The position numbers and the translations under genes were made by a program. From Rhodospirillales bacterium (GTDB lineage Bacteria; Pseudomonadota; Alphaproteobacteria; Rhodospirillales; Defluviicoccaceae): DNA of 64,000 bases. Positions 63,954 through 64,000 of the stretch are shown here, in pieces. Location of the stretch: the NCBI GenBank assembly GCA_016712595.1, contig JADJQT010000001.1, positions 496,001 through 560,000 of the forward strand, given 5' to 3'. Numbering within the stretch: the first letter of the stretch is position 1; each line of letters opens with the position of its first letter. Below the pieces are notes generated by a model. It was not told the DNA's origin. It ran no database searches and saw nothing but the letters and a program-made list of their open reading frames with translations.

Positions 63954-64000
63954 GAGGATGGATAGGCACGCAGCGTGACCTGGACTTTCGCGCTATGCAC

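Overview
The window is a GC-rich stretch of an alphaproteobacterial chromosome, most likely from the Rhodospirillales or a close relative; this is inferred from gene content and not from any search. The markers are CtrA and ChpT, a ChvG/ChvI-type two-component system joined to a short HPr kinase, RapZ, a mannose-type EIIA, HPr and enzyme I, homospermidine synthase as the polyamine enzyme, AddAB instead of RecBCD, and the AmgK/MurU muramate recycling pair. No rRNA, tRNA, CRISPR array or prophage was seen.

Layout. 1-1520: a yybP-ykoY-type manganese riboswitch ahead of a one-repeat GDT1/UPF0016 transporter, then a hypothetical protein. 1539-8820 (minus): chrA, an agmatinase-family gene, and a polyamine operon (PLP decarboxylase, homospermidine synthase, second PLP decarboxylase, GNAT) behind a structured leader. 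9011-13633 (plus): an envelope and stress set of YbaY-like lipoprotein, DUF4332, Kbp-like BON-LysM protein, XpaC, TelA and a Crp/Fnr regulator. 13672-21917 (minus): the most unusual block, with a SAM-cyclase-AAA-TPR protein, YcaO, TfuA, a cytoplasmic HEXXH peptidase, and a protein with eleven hexapeptide repeats whose frame is broken by one extra base. 22119-27786: housekeeping genes (pyrD, nadK), an NTF2-like protein, a chemoreceptor and a quinone oxidoreductase. 27798-34225: tamA-tamB. 34470-43568: chpT, cheA, cheY, cheB, cheR, ctrA (opposite strand), fliI, fliJ, a motility and cell-cycle island. 43606-45252: remnants of two different insertion sequences and a truncated cation/proton antiporter. 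45395-47529: an OprB porin and a gene-poor stretch with a Fur-like box and a possible sRNA. 47530-53980: chvI-chvG-hprK-rapZ-EIIA-HPr-EI. 54005-63953: a thioredoxin-reductase-type ferredoxin-NADP reductase, then the tightly overlapped tsaE-amgK-murU-addB-addA operon. The last 47 bases hold no recognisable gene.

How the genes work together. The polyamine block can make putrescine from ornithine (and perhaps from agmatine) and convert it to homospermidine. The regulatory PTS block has every phosphotransfer component (EI, HPr, EIIA) plus the HPr kinase and RapZ, directly behind an envelope-sensing two-component system. The chpT-che-ctrA-fli island places chemotaxis, flagellar export and the CtrA phosphorelay side by side. 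The YcaO/TfuA block looks like a peptide or protein backbone thioamidation locus with an ATPase/cyclase and a protease attached; its substrate is unknown, and the repeat protein is one candidate.
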